A stretch of 64,000 nt of DNA, from contig CAJPQT010000012.1 of assembly GCA_905372865.1 (NCBI GenBank), positions 1 to 64,000 on the forward strand, read 5' to 3'. Source of the stretch: an uncultured Centipeda sp. GTDB lineage: Bacteria > Bacillota > Negativicutes > Selenomonadales > Selenomonadaceae. Numbering within the stretch: position 1 is the first letter of the stretch; each line of letters begins with the position of its first letter. Under the pieces are notes generated by a model, which did no database searches, was not told the DNA's origin, and worked only from the letters and a program-made list of their open reading frames with translations. Shown here piece by piece: positions 1 to 7,288 of this stretch. Both the position numbers and the translations under genes were made by a program.

Positions 1-117
1 TTCGTCCGAACAAGGAGGCAAACCGGACGCATAGCCAAAGCTATGTGGAGGATCGAGGGCACAGTGCGGGCAAAAAAGATGCGTCAAGATGGCGGTGCTG
101 AATTTATCAGTGCTTCC
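1..117 (-). repeat. MITE-like element, copy 1 (cut by window start)
   Basis: The sequence is the reverse complement of the first two thirds of the element at 19590-19750. Shared blocks include the segment around GCATAGCCAAAGCTATG and the terminus CTGAATTTATCAGTGCTTCC, which ends at 117. The other end lies outside the window. No ORF is conserved between the copies, so a non-autonomous mobile element is the likeliest reading. Confidence 0.6.
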
Positions 118-142
118 TTTAGCGTCCAAAGGCGTGGAGGGA

Positions 143-171
143 TTGCAGAAAGAGGGACAATGTGCTATACT
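143..171 (+). promoter_or_regulatory. Promoter in the CRISPR leader
   Basis: A -35 box TTGCAG (143-148) and a -10 box TATACT (166-171) are 17 bp apart. They sit about 145 bp before the first CRISPR repeat and point into it, with an intrinsic terminator following at 617-648. The unit therefore looks like a short leader-array-terminator transcript. Confidence 0.5.
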
Positions 172-316
172 CAAAAATGAAATCCGCGCCGCACTTAGAG
201 CCGCAACCTTGGCGAAGGTTTTTAGAACGCATCATCGACGCAAAAAGGAGGGGAAACACATCCGCGCCGCAAAGTGCCATTTTGAACCAGGCACAGCAAG
301 GCTTCCAGCCGCAAGG

Positions 317-423
317 ATTTTAAAACCACATCCCCGCAAGGGGACGGAAACTTTGGCCATTTCATTTTCTCCCCCAACACTTTTCGATATTTTAAAACCA
401 CATCCCCGCAAGGGGACGGAAAC
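317..423 (+). CRISPR. Two-repeat CRISPR mini-array without cas genes
   Basis: Two identical 35-nt repeats, 317-351 and 389-423, flank a 37-nt spacer (352-388). Each repeat has a short stem-loop (TCCCC-GCAA-GGGGA) and ends in GGAAAC, as many CRISPR repeats do. A degenerate third copy of the stem region (ATCCCCGCAAGGAGATGGA) is seen at about 591-609. If the unit were regular it would lie 37 nt after 423, but it is about 150 nt away and the gap holds the 445-562 repeat. No cas gene is in the window. The type cannot be assigned from the repeat alone. Confidence 0.7.
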
Positions 424-444
424 ACACAGCCCAAGCCTCCCCCG

Positions 445-562
445 TTGCTGACCTGTCCAAGAAGCAAGTCCGTAGGACGAAGCTGATTGGGCAACAGGTC
501 GTATGGGAAAACGGCCCAAGAACACGAGCGTTAGCGATGTGTGATTGGCTGACGTTGACCGC
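445..562 (-). repeat. Orphan copy of the type I toxin leader
   Basis: This segment matches 19413-19533, which is the 5' untranslated region of the small toxin gene at 19330-19398. Both copies can pair GACCTGT with ACAGGTC and contain an inner CCAA/TTGG arm. The small inner hairpin differs in sequence but is still pairable (GTCC-GTA-GGAC here). Downstream on the minus strand the purine-rich GGGGGAGG remains, but no toxin start or peptide follows, so it appears to be a remnant. Confidence 0.55.
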
Positions 563-616
563 TCGCCACGGGGGCGGGGAATAGAGCATTATCCCCGCAA
601 GGAGATGGATTCTCTC

Positions 617-648
617 AACCTTCAACAAACTGTTGTTGAAGGTTTTTT
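617..648 (+). terminator. Intrinsic terminator after the CRISPR mini-array
   Basis: AACCTTCAACAA pairs with TTGTTGAAGGTT around a four-base loop and is followed by a T run (643-648). Confidence 0.75.
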
Positions 649-667
649 GTGTCTGCAAAAATCACGG

Positions 668-696
668 TTGACAAAACAGCGTTCTCATGATATCTT
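668..696 (+). promoter_or_regulatory. Promoter of the M48 peptidase gene
   Basis: TTGACA (668-673) and TATCTT (691-696) are separated by 17 bp, about 120 bp before the start at 816. Confidence 0.5.
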
Positions 697-815
697 ACGC
701 TATTCCCCTGACAGGGAATCTCGAAATACAGGAGTGGAGTGCGGCAAGGGGCGCGGGGCAGCATCAAAAAACCTCCCTACGGAAAGGGAGGATGTTTACA
801 AAGGAGTTGTGTGGA

Positions 816-1657
816 ATGAATACGAGAAAGAAGTATATGCTTGCCGTGGGGCTTGCCTTCGGTATGTCCCTGTGTGCTGCGGTGCAGCCTGCACCATTCG
901 TTTCCTCTGCAGCGGCGCATTTTATGACGAGTGCGGAGGAGCACGAGATCGGCAGGGCGGCGGTGGAGCGTTTTGAGGAGAAGAATGATGTTGTGATGGA
1001 TGATGATCTCATCACGATCCAGCAGCGTCTGATCGCGTCGAGCCCCGAACACCTCAACTGGAAGGATGGCGTGCACAAACGCTGGCTCGCGCCGATGAAG
1101 ATGTACCACAGTGACGTTCCCAATGCCTTTATGCTCCCCGGCGGGTACGGCTATATGGCGGCTCGATGGTAAATTTCATGAACACGTATCAGTGTGATGG
1201 GTATGTGAATTATAATCGTATGCGTCGTATGAACGGGATACACATTTACAATACCTCTGCGGTCGCGTTTGTCATGGCGCACGAGTTCGGGCACTGGGCG
1301 GGCAAGGATCATCTTGAGAGCTATGACAAGCAGTATGGGCTGAACATCGTCTCGAATATTCTCGGTGCGCTCGGCGGCTCTGTCTCTGCGATGACGGCGC
1401 GGCAGATCGGGATCAACCTCGTGGATACGCTCTGGGAGCGCAAGATGTCGCTCAGTCAGGAGATGGGCGCGGACGAATGGGGGCTGCAGCTCCTTGAGAA
1501 TGTGCCCGAGTACTCGACGGGTGGTGCCCTTATAAAGTTTAACCGATTCCTTCGATTGGAGGAGATTCGTTATCCTGACGGGAAGCATCCGAAGAATTTT
1601 CGCAATCCGCATCCCGGGACGCAAAATGATAAGCTGCATCCGCAGAAACGCAAATAA
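816..1657 (+). pseudogene. M48-family metallopeptidase, frameshifted
   Basis: Two overlapping frames together make one exported Zn-dependent M48 peptidase of about 280 residues. The first frame starts at ATG 816 after an AAGGAG site (801-806). It encodes a signal peptide (MNTRKKYMLAVGLAF...) and the segment NAFMLPGGYGYM, then runs into a stop at 1172. The second frame carries on from about 1160 with the zinc motif HEFGH and a downstream EMGADEWG that can supply the third metal ligand. A one-base change between about 1150 and 1166 separates the frames. It may be a true mutation or a sequencing error. If intact, the enzyme would act in the periplasm. Confidence 0.75.
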
Positions 1658-1670
1658 GCGAAATCAAAGC

Positions 1671-1712
1671 GGGGCAGGCGTGCGAAGTGGTAAAACTTCG
1701 TACGCCTGCCCC
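1671..1712. terminator. Bidirectional terminator
   Basis: A long hairpin (GGGGCAGGCGT paired with ACGCCTGCCCC, with an inner GAAG/CTTC arm) lies between the convergent peptidase gene and the gene at 1727-2146. It is followed by GTTTG on the plus strand. Confidence 0.7.
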
Positions 1713-1726
1713 GTTTGCTGTCTGTT

Positions 1727-2146
1727 TCAGAGCCGGATGTGCTCGATGTGCTCCATATCCACGGTGACGACCGCCATGGCGACCGCGATCTCGTAGAGGA
1801 TGAGGTCGTCACCGACGGCGTCGATGGTCTCCTGATAGCGCGGGATCTTTGCGGCGAACAGTGCCGCGAGGTCGTAGACGGTGTGCGCGGACTTGACGGC
1901 GCAGCCGCTCGCGCGGACGTGTTCGTTCGTGTCGTTGTGCGGAACGGTGGTAAATGCGATGTTCGGATTTGCTGCGAGCTCGACGACCTTTTCGTTGTCC
2001 TTGAACGTGGCAAAGTAGACGCAGCGTTCCACGGGCGCATAGTAGAAGTTCACGATGCGTACGTGCGGCAGTCCGTCCGTCGTCGTCGCGAGTGCGATCT
2101 CGCGGTGTTCGCGCATGATGCGCTCGAATTCATCCCTCATGTTCAT
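1727..2146 (-). CDS. Pyridoxamine 5'-phosphate oxidase-family protein
   Basis: A 139-residue cytosolic protein of the FMN-binding split-barrel family. The N-terminal segment EIALATTTDGLPHVRIVNF and the following YFATFKDNEKVVELAANPNIAFT are typical of these barrels, where they form the flavin-binding strands. Family members bind FMN, F420 or haem and act as small oxidoreductases or flavin carriers. The substrate cannot be told from sequence. The start is supported by a minus-strand AGGGA about 10 bases upstream. It is a single gene, convergent with the M48 gene. Confidence 0.8.
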   Translation of the reverse strand: MNMRDEFERIMREHREIALATTTDGLPHVRIVNFYYAPVERCVYFATFKDNEKVVELAANPNIAFTTVPHNDTNEHVRASGCAVKSAHTVYDLAALFAAKIPRYQETIDAVGDDLILYEIAVAMAVVTVDMEHIEHIRL

Positions 2147-2170
2147 CTTTTTCCCTCAATCCCTGTGACG

Positions 2171-2641
2171 TTACTTTGCTGTCTGTATTCCTCGGACAAA
2201 GGCATAGCGCGGTGCACCGCTCCCCGCATCGGCAGCGGCGATGCAGAGGTCGATCTCCGCTGTGCCGATCTCTGCAAACGGAATGCTGACGATCTGCTCA
2301 TACCCGACGACCACGCGCAGATCATCCGTGAGCGGTGTGCGCGCGACTTCCCTGTAGTCCAGTGTGCGCCCTGTCTCCGATCCACTCCGATAGGTCAGCA
2401 GATTCCATGCGGGATAGCCGATAAAGCGCGTCTTGATAAAAAGATTCTCCCCACGGAACACCGTGCCCTCGGGCAGGCGGTTCGGATAGTCCGCCTCTGC
2501 AGAAACTGCCTCTGTCGCCTCCGACCAGAGTGCGATGGGCTCGACACGCTTGAGTGCGGGCGCGGGCCCTGCACTTACCGTGGGCAGTGCACAGCAGAGA
2601 AGGGCGAGCACGGCGAGGAGTGTGCGAAAAAGTTGCTGCAT
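2171..2641 (-). CDS. Exported protein of unknown function
   Basis: A 156-residue protein whose first 25 residues are a classical signal peptide (MQQLFRTLLAVLALLCCALP, cleavage likely near VSAG). The start at 2641 is chosen because GGAGG lies 4 bases upstream; the frame stays open further upstream but without a ribosome site. The mature part is rich in beta-strand-like segments (RFIGYPAWNLLTY, VVGYEQIVSIPF). I do not recognise a family. It would lie in the periplasm or at the surface. Confidence 0.65.
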   Translation of the reverse strand: MQQLFRTLLAVLALLCCALPTVSAGPAPALKRVEPIALWSEATEAVSAEADYPNRLPEGTVFRGENLFIKTRFIGYPAWNLLTYRSGSETGRTLDYREVARTPLTDDLRVVVGYEQIVSIPFAEIGTAEIDLCIAAADAGSGAPRYAFVRGIQTAK

Positions 2642-2744
2642 AAGACCTCCATTTTCCTTGTGTTTTGTGTCCTTTGCAGTAGCGTAGACACAAGATGGTT
2701 CTGTGAGGATATTGTAACACAGAATACGTCTGCTTTGCAGATTT

Positions 2745-3179
2745 TCATGCCTCGATTCCGAGCTCTCGCCGCAGTGCATTTTGCAGTGTCTTTGAGAAGT
2801 TGATGCTTCGCGCCACGGCAAGGTCGTTCATCCATCGCGGAATGGACAGCGTTTTCTTTACGGATTTGTTGAAATGTGTACGCGCATAGCTCTCCACGTC
2901 GACGGAGACGAGTGAAACAAAGCGACCGCGCTCATCGGAATAGTCTTCGCCCTCATCGTCCTCTGCGGAGAGGTCGACCTGTTCCAGTGGGGTAGGGGCG
3001 GGAAGCTTCGCGTGCTCCGTTTTCATTGTGTGAATATAGCCTGCGAGGCAGTCCGTTGCCATTGCCATTGCATCCTCCAGATTCTCGCCTTCGGTTGCAA
3101 GGTGGTTCAGGTCGGGAAAGACAACGCTGTAGCTATCGTCGTTTTGATGGTAAAAGATAGCGGGATAAATGTGAAGCAT
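2745..3179 (-). CDS. hicB: HicB-family antitoxin
   Basis: A 144-residue protein. The N-terminal half has the HicB fold signature: YPAIFYHQNDDSYSVVFPDL, then EGENLEDAMAMA. The C-terminal half (SIPRWMNDLAVARSINFSKT) looks like a ribbon-helix-helix or short DNA-binding region. In the family, HicB neutralises the HicA mRNA interferase and represses the operon. It follows hicA on the same strand with a 32-bp gap, which is the common gene order. Confidence 0.85.
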   Translation of the reverse strand: MLHIYPAIFYHQNDDSYSVVFPDLNHLATEGENLEDAMAMATDCLAGYIHTMKTEHAKLPAPTPLEQVDLSAEDDEGEDYSDERGRFVSLVSVDVESYARTHFNKSVKKTLSIPRWMNDLAVARSINFSKTLQNALRRELGIEA

Positions 3180-3211
3180 TGCAGTTCTCCTCTCTAATAT
3201 GTGTGTAGCAA

Positions 3212-3400
3212 TTATTTCAGCCCTGCCTGTTTCAGAATCGAATTCAGTGTTCTTCTGTTTAGATCTTTTGGCTTTGTATGAAAGGGGATTGTGACCTTGC
3301 CCGGTTTTGTCGGATGCGTGTACTGGTGGTGTGAGCCTTGAATTTCCTGCAACTGCCAGCCGTCAGAAAGAATGAGTTTTTCTGCCTCTCGTGGCGTCAT
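3212..3400 (-). CDS. hicA: HicA-family mRNA interferase toxin
   Basis: A 62-residue protein of the usual HicA length. It has the double-stranded-RNA-binding-like fold signature: LILSDGWQLQEIQGSHHQYTH, where the GSHH histidine is the catalytic residue, then GKVTIPFHTKPKDLN. HicA cleaves mRNA independently of ribosomes until bound by HicB. The start at 3400 is set by GGGAGGT nine bases upstream; a longer frame to 3472 has no ribosome site. Confidence 0.88.
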   Translation of the reverse strand: MTPREAEKLILSDGWQLQEIQGSHHQYTHPTKPGKVTIPFHTKPKDLNRRTLNSILKQAGLK

Positions 3401-3422
3401 CGGAACACCTCCCTTTGTTCGT

Positions 3423-3457
3423 ATTATACAATAGAATACGTATAAAATAAATACGTA
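3423..3457 (-). promoter_or_regulatory. hicAB promoter with possible HicB operator
   Basis: On the minus strand TATAAT (3423-3428) lies about 25 bp before the hicA start. Two direct copies of AATACGTA (3435-3442 and 3450-3457), 15 bp apart, cover the spacer and -35 area. Autorepression by HicB at this kind of site is usual in the family, but binding here is inference. Confidence 0.45.
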
Positions 3458-3485
3458 AAAACACGCCGACATTTCTGCCGGCGTG
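3457..3485 (-). terminator. Terminator of the OPT transporter gene
   Basis: On the minus strand CACGCCG and CGGCGTG pair and are followed by TTTTTAC, about 20 bases after the stop codon at 3504. Confidence 0.65.
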
Positions 3486-3503
3486 CTGTCGTGTTGTATG
3501 GAG

Positions 3504-5531
3504 TTACGCGGATTTCTTTCCGCTCAGAACGACCTTGCTGAAGAGCCCGAGGATGCCGAGGAAGACGAGGAGGCCGAGCATCTCTGCGGTGTCGGCAAAG
3601 CCCTCGGGGGCGATGGCGAGCGGTGCCTCGCCGCCGCCGTTCGAGACGGAGACGACAATGACTCCTGCGAGCAGAACGCCGACGATGGACTCACCGACGA
3701 TGAGCCCCGAGGCGAAGAGCGTGCCGCGCCTGAGACCTGCCGCCTCGGCGTTCGAGCCACCCGTATTCCGCAGGTGGCGGTTGAGGAAGTAGCCGAGGAT
3801 TGCGCCGACAACGAGCGGGGTCTGGATGACGGGCGGGAGGTAGATGCCCATGCCGACGGCGAGCGGCGGCAGACAGAGATTGCGCGTGGTACGCTTGAGG
3901 AAGAGATCGATCAGGACGAGCACCACGCCAAGACCGATGCCGATGTAGATGTACTCCCATGCAAGTTTGCTCGAGAAGATACCCTGTGCGATGGTGGTCA
4001 TGAGCACTGCCTGCGGTGCGGAGAGTGCCTGTGCGGGATCCATGCCCGCGCGCGGCATTGCGCCGGGGAAGCCGTACGCCTCGTAGAGGAGGTTCAGCAC
4101 GGGCGCGATGACGAGTGCACCGACAAGACAGCCGATGAGGAGCGCAACCTGCTGACGCCACGGGGTCGCACCGACGAGCCAGCCCGTCTTGAGATCCTGC
4201 ATGTTGTCGTTCGAGATACACGCAATTGCAAGGATGATGGATGTGGTAAAGATGGCAGTCGCCGTCGCGAACTTCTCGCCGCCGGGCAGTTCAAAGATGC
4301 CGAATGAAGCGCACAGCGCATACATGACGAGCGAGGAGACAATGATGCCGAGGATGCCGATGCCCGAGATCGGGCTTGCGGATGTACCGACGAGACCTGC
4401 CATGTAGGCGCAGGCGGCCGCAACGAAGAAGCCCATGAGAACGGCGACGCCGACACCGACAATGGTGAAGATGAGTTTCTGGCTCGGCGGGATGTGCTCC
4501 GGCGAGACAAAGAGGTAGAAGATTGCAAGAAGACCGATGACTGTCACGCCGAAGATGAGCAAGATGCTCTTCATTGTCATGTCGACGTCCATGCGGTGCA
4601 GGCCTTTTTCTGCGTCATCCATGCGCGTGCCCGCGATGGATTCTTTCACACCGTCGATGACGGGGCGTGCGAGTGTGATGAGTGTCCAGATCGCCGCAAC
4701 GCCCATTGCACCCGCGCCGATGAGACGTACCTTCTGCTGGTAGACCGTACCTGCGAATTTCTGCATGGTCATGCCGTCGGGCAGCACCTCTGTCATGGTG
4801 AAGTAGGGAACGAATCCCGCCCATGCGATGGCGATTCCCGTCAGCATGGCAAGTCCGCTCGCAATGCCGATGAGGTAGCCCGCACCCACGAGCGCGGTGG
4901 AGTAACCGAGCGGCAGCTGCGTCATGCCGCGTCCGACGTGGAACCATGCCGAGAGGGAACTGCCGAGAACCTGCAGACCGTTCGTGAGGAACGCGATGAC
5001 ACCCGCGACTACGCTGCCTGAGAGGATTTCCTTGATGCCGGAGTCGGACTTGCCGTCGTCCTTCGTGTGGCTGCCGACCTTCAGAATCTCTGCGGCGGCA
5101 ACGCCCTCTGGGTAGGCGAGATCGCTGTGCACAACCATCGCGCGGCGCAGCGGGATGGTGAAGAGCACGCCGAGACAGCCGCCGCACGCCGAGACGACAA
5201 GCGTCTGCCAGAACTCAAAGCCCTGCCAGTAGCCGATCATGAGCATACCGGGGATGATGAAGATGATCGCGGACAGCGTACCTGCTGCCGATGCCTGCGT
5301 CTGCACCATGTTGTTCTCAAGGATGTTCGCGTCCTTCGCCATCTTGAGCACCGCCATCGAGATGACCGCCGCGGGGATCGCCGACGAGAACGTCAGACCG
5401 ACCTTGAGCCCGAGGTATACATTCGACGCGGTGAAGATGATCGTGAGGATCGCGCCGAGGATCATGCCGCGCACGGTGAGCTCTGGTAGTCTCAGCTCGT
5501 GCTGCATGAACTCGTTCTGCGGATCTTTCAT
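3504..5531 (-). CDS. OPT-family oligopeptide transporter
   Basis: A 675-residue inner-membrane protein with about 15 hydrophobic segments. OPT-family features include LTVRGMILGAILTIIFTASN and YLGLKVGLTFSSAIPAAV near the N-terminus, then YPEGVAAAEILKVG. Family members import small peptides or peptide-like metal chelates with protons. The start at 5531 has AGGTGA ten bases upstream. The frame remains open for 170 more codons, but that part overlaps a probable RNA gene and shows no protein-like composition. Its promoter region has a TGTATACA half-site resembling operators at 52871 and 59301. Confidence 0.9.
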   Translation of the reverse strand: MKDPQNEFMQHELRLPELTVRGMILGAILTIIFTASNVYLGLKVGLTFSSAIPAAVISMAVLKMAKDANILENNMVQTQASAAGTLSAIIFIIPGMLMIGYWQGFEFWQTLVVSACGGCLGVLFTIPLRRAMVVHSDLAYPEGVAAAEILKVGSHTKDDGKSDSGIKEILSGSVVAGVIAFLTNGLQVLGSSLSAWFHVGRGMTQLPLGYSTALVGAGYLIGIASGLAMLTGIAIAWAGFVPYFTMTEVLPDGMTMQKFAGTVYQQKVRLIGAGAMGVAAIWTLITLARPVIDGVKESIAGTRMDDAEKGLHRMDVDMTMKSILLIFGVTVIGLLAIFYLFVSPEHIPPSQKLIFTIVGVGVAVLMGFFVAAACAYMAGLVGTSASPISGIGILGIIVSSLVMYALCASFGIFELPGGEKFATATAIFTTSIILAIACISNDNMQDLKTGWLVGATPWRQQVALLIGCLVGALVIAPVLNLLYEAYGFPGAMPRAGMDPAQALSAPQAVLMTTIAQGIFSSKLAWEYIYIGIGLGVVLVLIDLFLKRTTRNLCLPPLAVGMGIYLPPVIQTPLVVGAILGYFLNRHLRNTGGSNAEAAGLRRGTLFASGLIVGESIVGVLLAGVIVVSVSNGGGEAPLAIAPEGFADTAEMLGLLVFLGILGLFSKVVLSGKKSA

Positions 5532-5580
5532 GCAAGAATCACCTGTCCTTCTATACAATAAAGTGAAAAATAACAGAAGT

Positions 5581-5630
5581 ATTATAACATAGAAATACAG
5601 AATGTAAACGTCTATATTTACATGTATACA
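5581..5630 (-). promoter_or_regulatory. OPT transporter promoter with TGTATACA half-site
   Basis: On the minus strand TTTACA (5603-5608) and TATAAT (5581-5586) are 16 bp apart. Just upstream is CTGTATACATGTAAA (5623-5630 holds the TGTATACA core), similar to the full palindromes before aspA and the cyclotransferase operon. Confidence 0.5.
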
Positions 5631-5713
5631 GAAAATTGATGAAAAAAGAAAACAAAACGTGCAATCAAATGAAAATCGACTGCCTACAGAGGAGCCTTCG
5701 CATCGCACAGACA

Positions 5714-5755
5714 ATACAAAACCGCCGACAGGCTTTCTCGTCACCTGTCGGCGGT
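5714..5755 (-). terminator. Terminator of the large RNA
   Basis: ACCGCCGACAGG and CCTGTCGGCGGT form a perfect 12-bp stem with an 11-base loop. On the minus strand it is followed by TTTTGTATTG. Confidence 0.8.
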
Positions 5756-6261
5756 CTGAGGAAAATACGGGAAGTGATAGGTAACTCTCTTGCATCCAAA
5801 CGATCTTCGCTTCGTTCCTCGCCCGAGCTAGCATGAGGCGGGGAACTTTCCTCCAAAACGCTGAGAAACTACCTTGACATACATGGGCGCACACGCCACA
5901 ACTCCGCTTGTGGAAAAATCTTTCACCTGCGCGTCCGGTATGTCCCTGCGCCCGTCCTCTGCGGGCTGCCGCATCCTCCTGCCGCACCTCTCGACTCCTC
6001 TGTTCCATCACGTGCTGGAACTTGATACACCTGTGCGGACACCCTGCGGCCACTCAATGACCCATCGGAATCTCCTCCCAGTCCATCGGGGAAAATCCGG
6101 CGTGCCTGCTCCGCTCAGCCAGCGAAGCTGCGCGCCGTTATCCCTCTCCAACAACCGTCGGTCAACACTGTGGAAACTTCGGAGAACTCTGCCCGTACGC
6201 TTACGGAACATACGGGGGGCTGCCTGTCCTGAATCAAGCTGCCGATGAATCCTCCTTAACT
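5714..6261 (-). ncRNA. Probable large structured non-coding RNA, class unknown
   Basis: An independent minus-strand transcription unit of about 548 nt, with a near-consensus promoter (6268-6296) and a 12-bp terminator hairpin (5721-5755). No reading frame inside it has protein-like composition. It is rich in short perfect hairpins: 6192-6197 with 6211-6216, 6002-6007 with 6016-6021, 5950-5954 with 5962-5966, 5896-5901 with 5908-5913, and AACGA/TCGTT near 5808. The 5' end carries AAGGAGGA, which could pair with TCCTC near the 3' end to close the molecule. I compared it with RNase P RNA, tmRNA, SRP RNA and 6S RNA and saw none of their conserved cores. A coding leader for the OPT gene is unlikely because the terminator lies between them. 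Confidence 0.6.
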
Positions 6262-6267
6262 ATCTTT

Positions 6268-6296
6268 AGTATAGTCAAACTTCAGAAGATTGTCAA
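6268..6296 (-). promoter_or_regulatory. Promoter of the large RNA
   Basis: On the minus strand a consensus TTGACA (6291-6296) and TATACT (6268-6273) are separated by exactly 17 bp. The start would be near 6261. Confidence 0.75.
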
Positions 6297-6395
6297 TACC
6301 ATGGAGGAAAATTTTGTAAGGGTGGATTGACAAAATCCGTATATAGCCATAATATATAGCATATATTCTTTATATGAGATAAAGGAGATGGCGAT

Positions 6396-7163
6396 ATGGC
6401 ATATCAACTGTGGAATGTTCTTGATGAACTGAAGTCAGATGCGTATGAGTGGGTGGATCTGACGCATCCGCTGAACAATGACAGTCCGTTCTGGGCGGGG
6501 ATTCCGGAGGGCTCTGTGGAGCTCAGCAAGACGTGCTTTGACTGGGGCAATCCGATGCTCGACTGCCTGATCCAGACGTTCAAGTTCCCGGGGCAGTTCG
6601 GGACGCACATTGATTTTCCGGGGCATTTCGTCCGCAACCGTCCGCTCGCCGAGTCCTATGGGGCGCAGCATATGCTCTATCCGCTGTGCGTGATCGACGT
6701 GACGGAGCAGGTCGCACGCGATGTCCACTATGCGGTGACGGTGGAGGACATCAAGACGTACGAGGCGAAATACGGCGTGATTCCGGACGGTGCATTTGTC
6801 GCGCTCTATACCGGATGGAGCAGGCACTGGCCGGATATGGACGCGATCTCCGGTATCGCGGAGGACGGCAGTGAGAATTTCCCGGGCTGGTCGATGGATG
6901 CGCTGAAATACATCTACGAAACGCGAAATGCGGCCGCGAGCGGGCATGAGACGCTGGACACGGATGCCTCTGTGGAAGCGGCGAAGGCGGGGGATCTTGC
7001 CTGCGAGCGATACCTCCTCGACAAGGGCAAGCTGCAGGTTGAGGTGCTGACGAACCTCGATCGTGTGGCTCCTGCGGGAGCGCTGCTCTTCGTCGCGTGG
7101 CCGAATATCGAGGGCGCGACGGGGCTGCCCGCGCGCGTGATTGCGATTACGCCGAAGAAGTAA
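6396..7163 (+). CDS. Cyclase-family protein (kynurenine formamidase-like hydrolase)
   Basis: A 255-residue protein of the cyclase/kynurenine-formamidase family (PF04199). These are metal-dependent amide or ester hydrolases. The metal motif is visible as GTHIDFPGHF (HxDxPxHF type) near residue 70, and WVDLTHPLNNDSPFW near the N-terminus fits the usual start of the domain. A start at 6396 is supported by AAAGGAG about 8 bases upstream. The physiological substrate cannot be fixed. Neighbours are on the same strand but separated by a terminator, so it is probably transcribed alone. Confidence 0.85.
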   Translation: MAYQLWNVLDELKSDAYEWVDLTHPLNNDSPFWAGIPEGSVELSKTCFDWGNPMLDCLIQTFKFPGQFGTHIDFPGHFVRNRPLAESYGAQHMLYPLCVIDVTEQVARDVHYAVTVEDIKTYEAKYGVIPDGAFVALYTGWSRHWPDMDAISGIAEDGSENFPGWSMDALKYIYETRNAAASGHETLDTDASVEAAKAGDLACERYLLDKGKLQVEVLTNLDRVAPAGALLFVAWPNIEGATGLPARVIAITPKK

Positions 7164-7174
7164 GCGAATATACG

Positions 7175-7216
7175 GGGGCTGTTGCACGAAGTTTTCTAGC
7201 TTCGTGCGACAGCCCC
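7175..7216 (+). terminator. Terminator after the cyclase-family gene
   Basis: GGGGCTGT..CACGAAG pairs with CTTCGTG..ACAGCCCC, followed by TTGTAT. Confidence 0.65.
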
Positions 7217-7288
7217 TTGTATATGGCAGGAAAATGCGCCCTGTATGTCGAAAATCCTAATCCATCATATATTTTAGGAGAAGAGAGA

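Noticed and set aside
222..525. Minus-strand ORFs of about 90 residues across the CRISPR repeats
   Set aside because: They contain a repeated SPCGDVVLK or PLRGCGF phrase that is merely the translated CRISPR repeat.
1715..2803. Long plus-strand ORF of 362 codons
   Set aside because: It is the antisense shadow of the flavin-barrel and secreted-protein genes in GC-rich sequence; residue composition is unlike a protein.
5532..6053. An upstream extension of the OPT transporter frame by about 170 codons
   Set aside because: The extension runs through the probable RNA gene and its terminator, has no ribosome site, and shows no hydrophobic or conserved character. ATG 5531 is better supported.
5714..6261. 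RNase P RNA, tmRNA or SRP RNA
   Set aside because: A GGAGGAAAG motif is present but near the 3' end. The conserved surrounding regions of RNase P, the tmRNA tag and CCA end, and the SRP GGAAGGAAGCA loop were not found.
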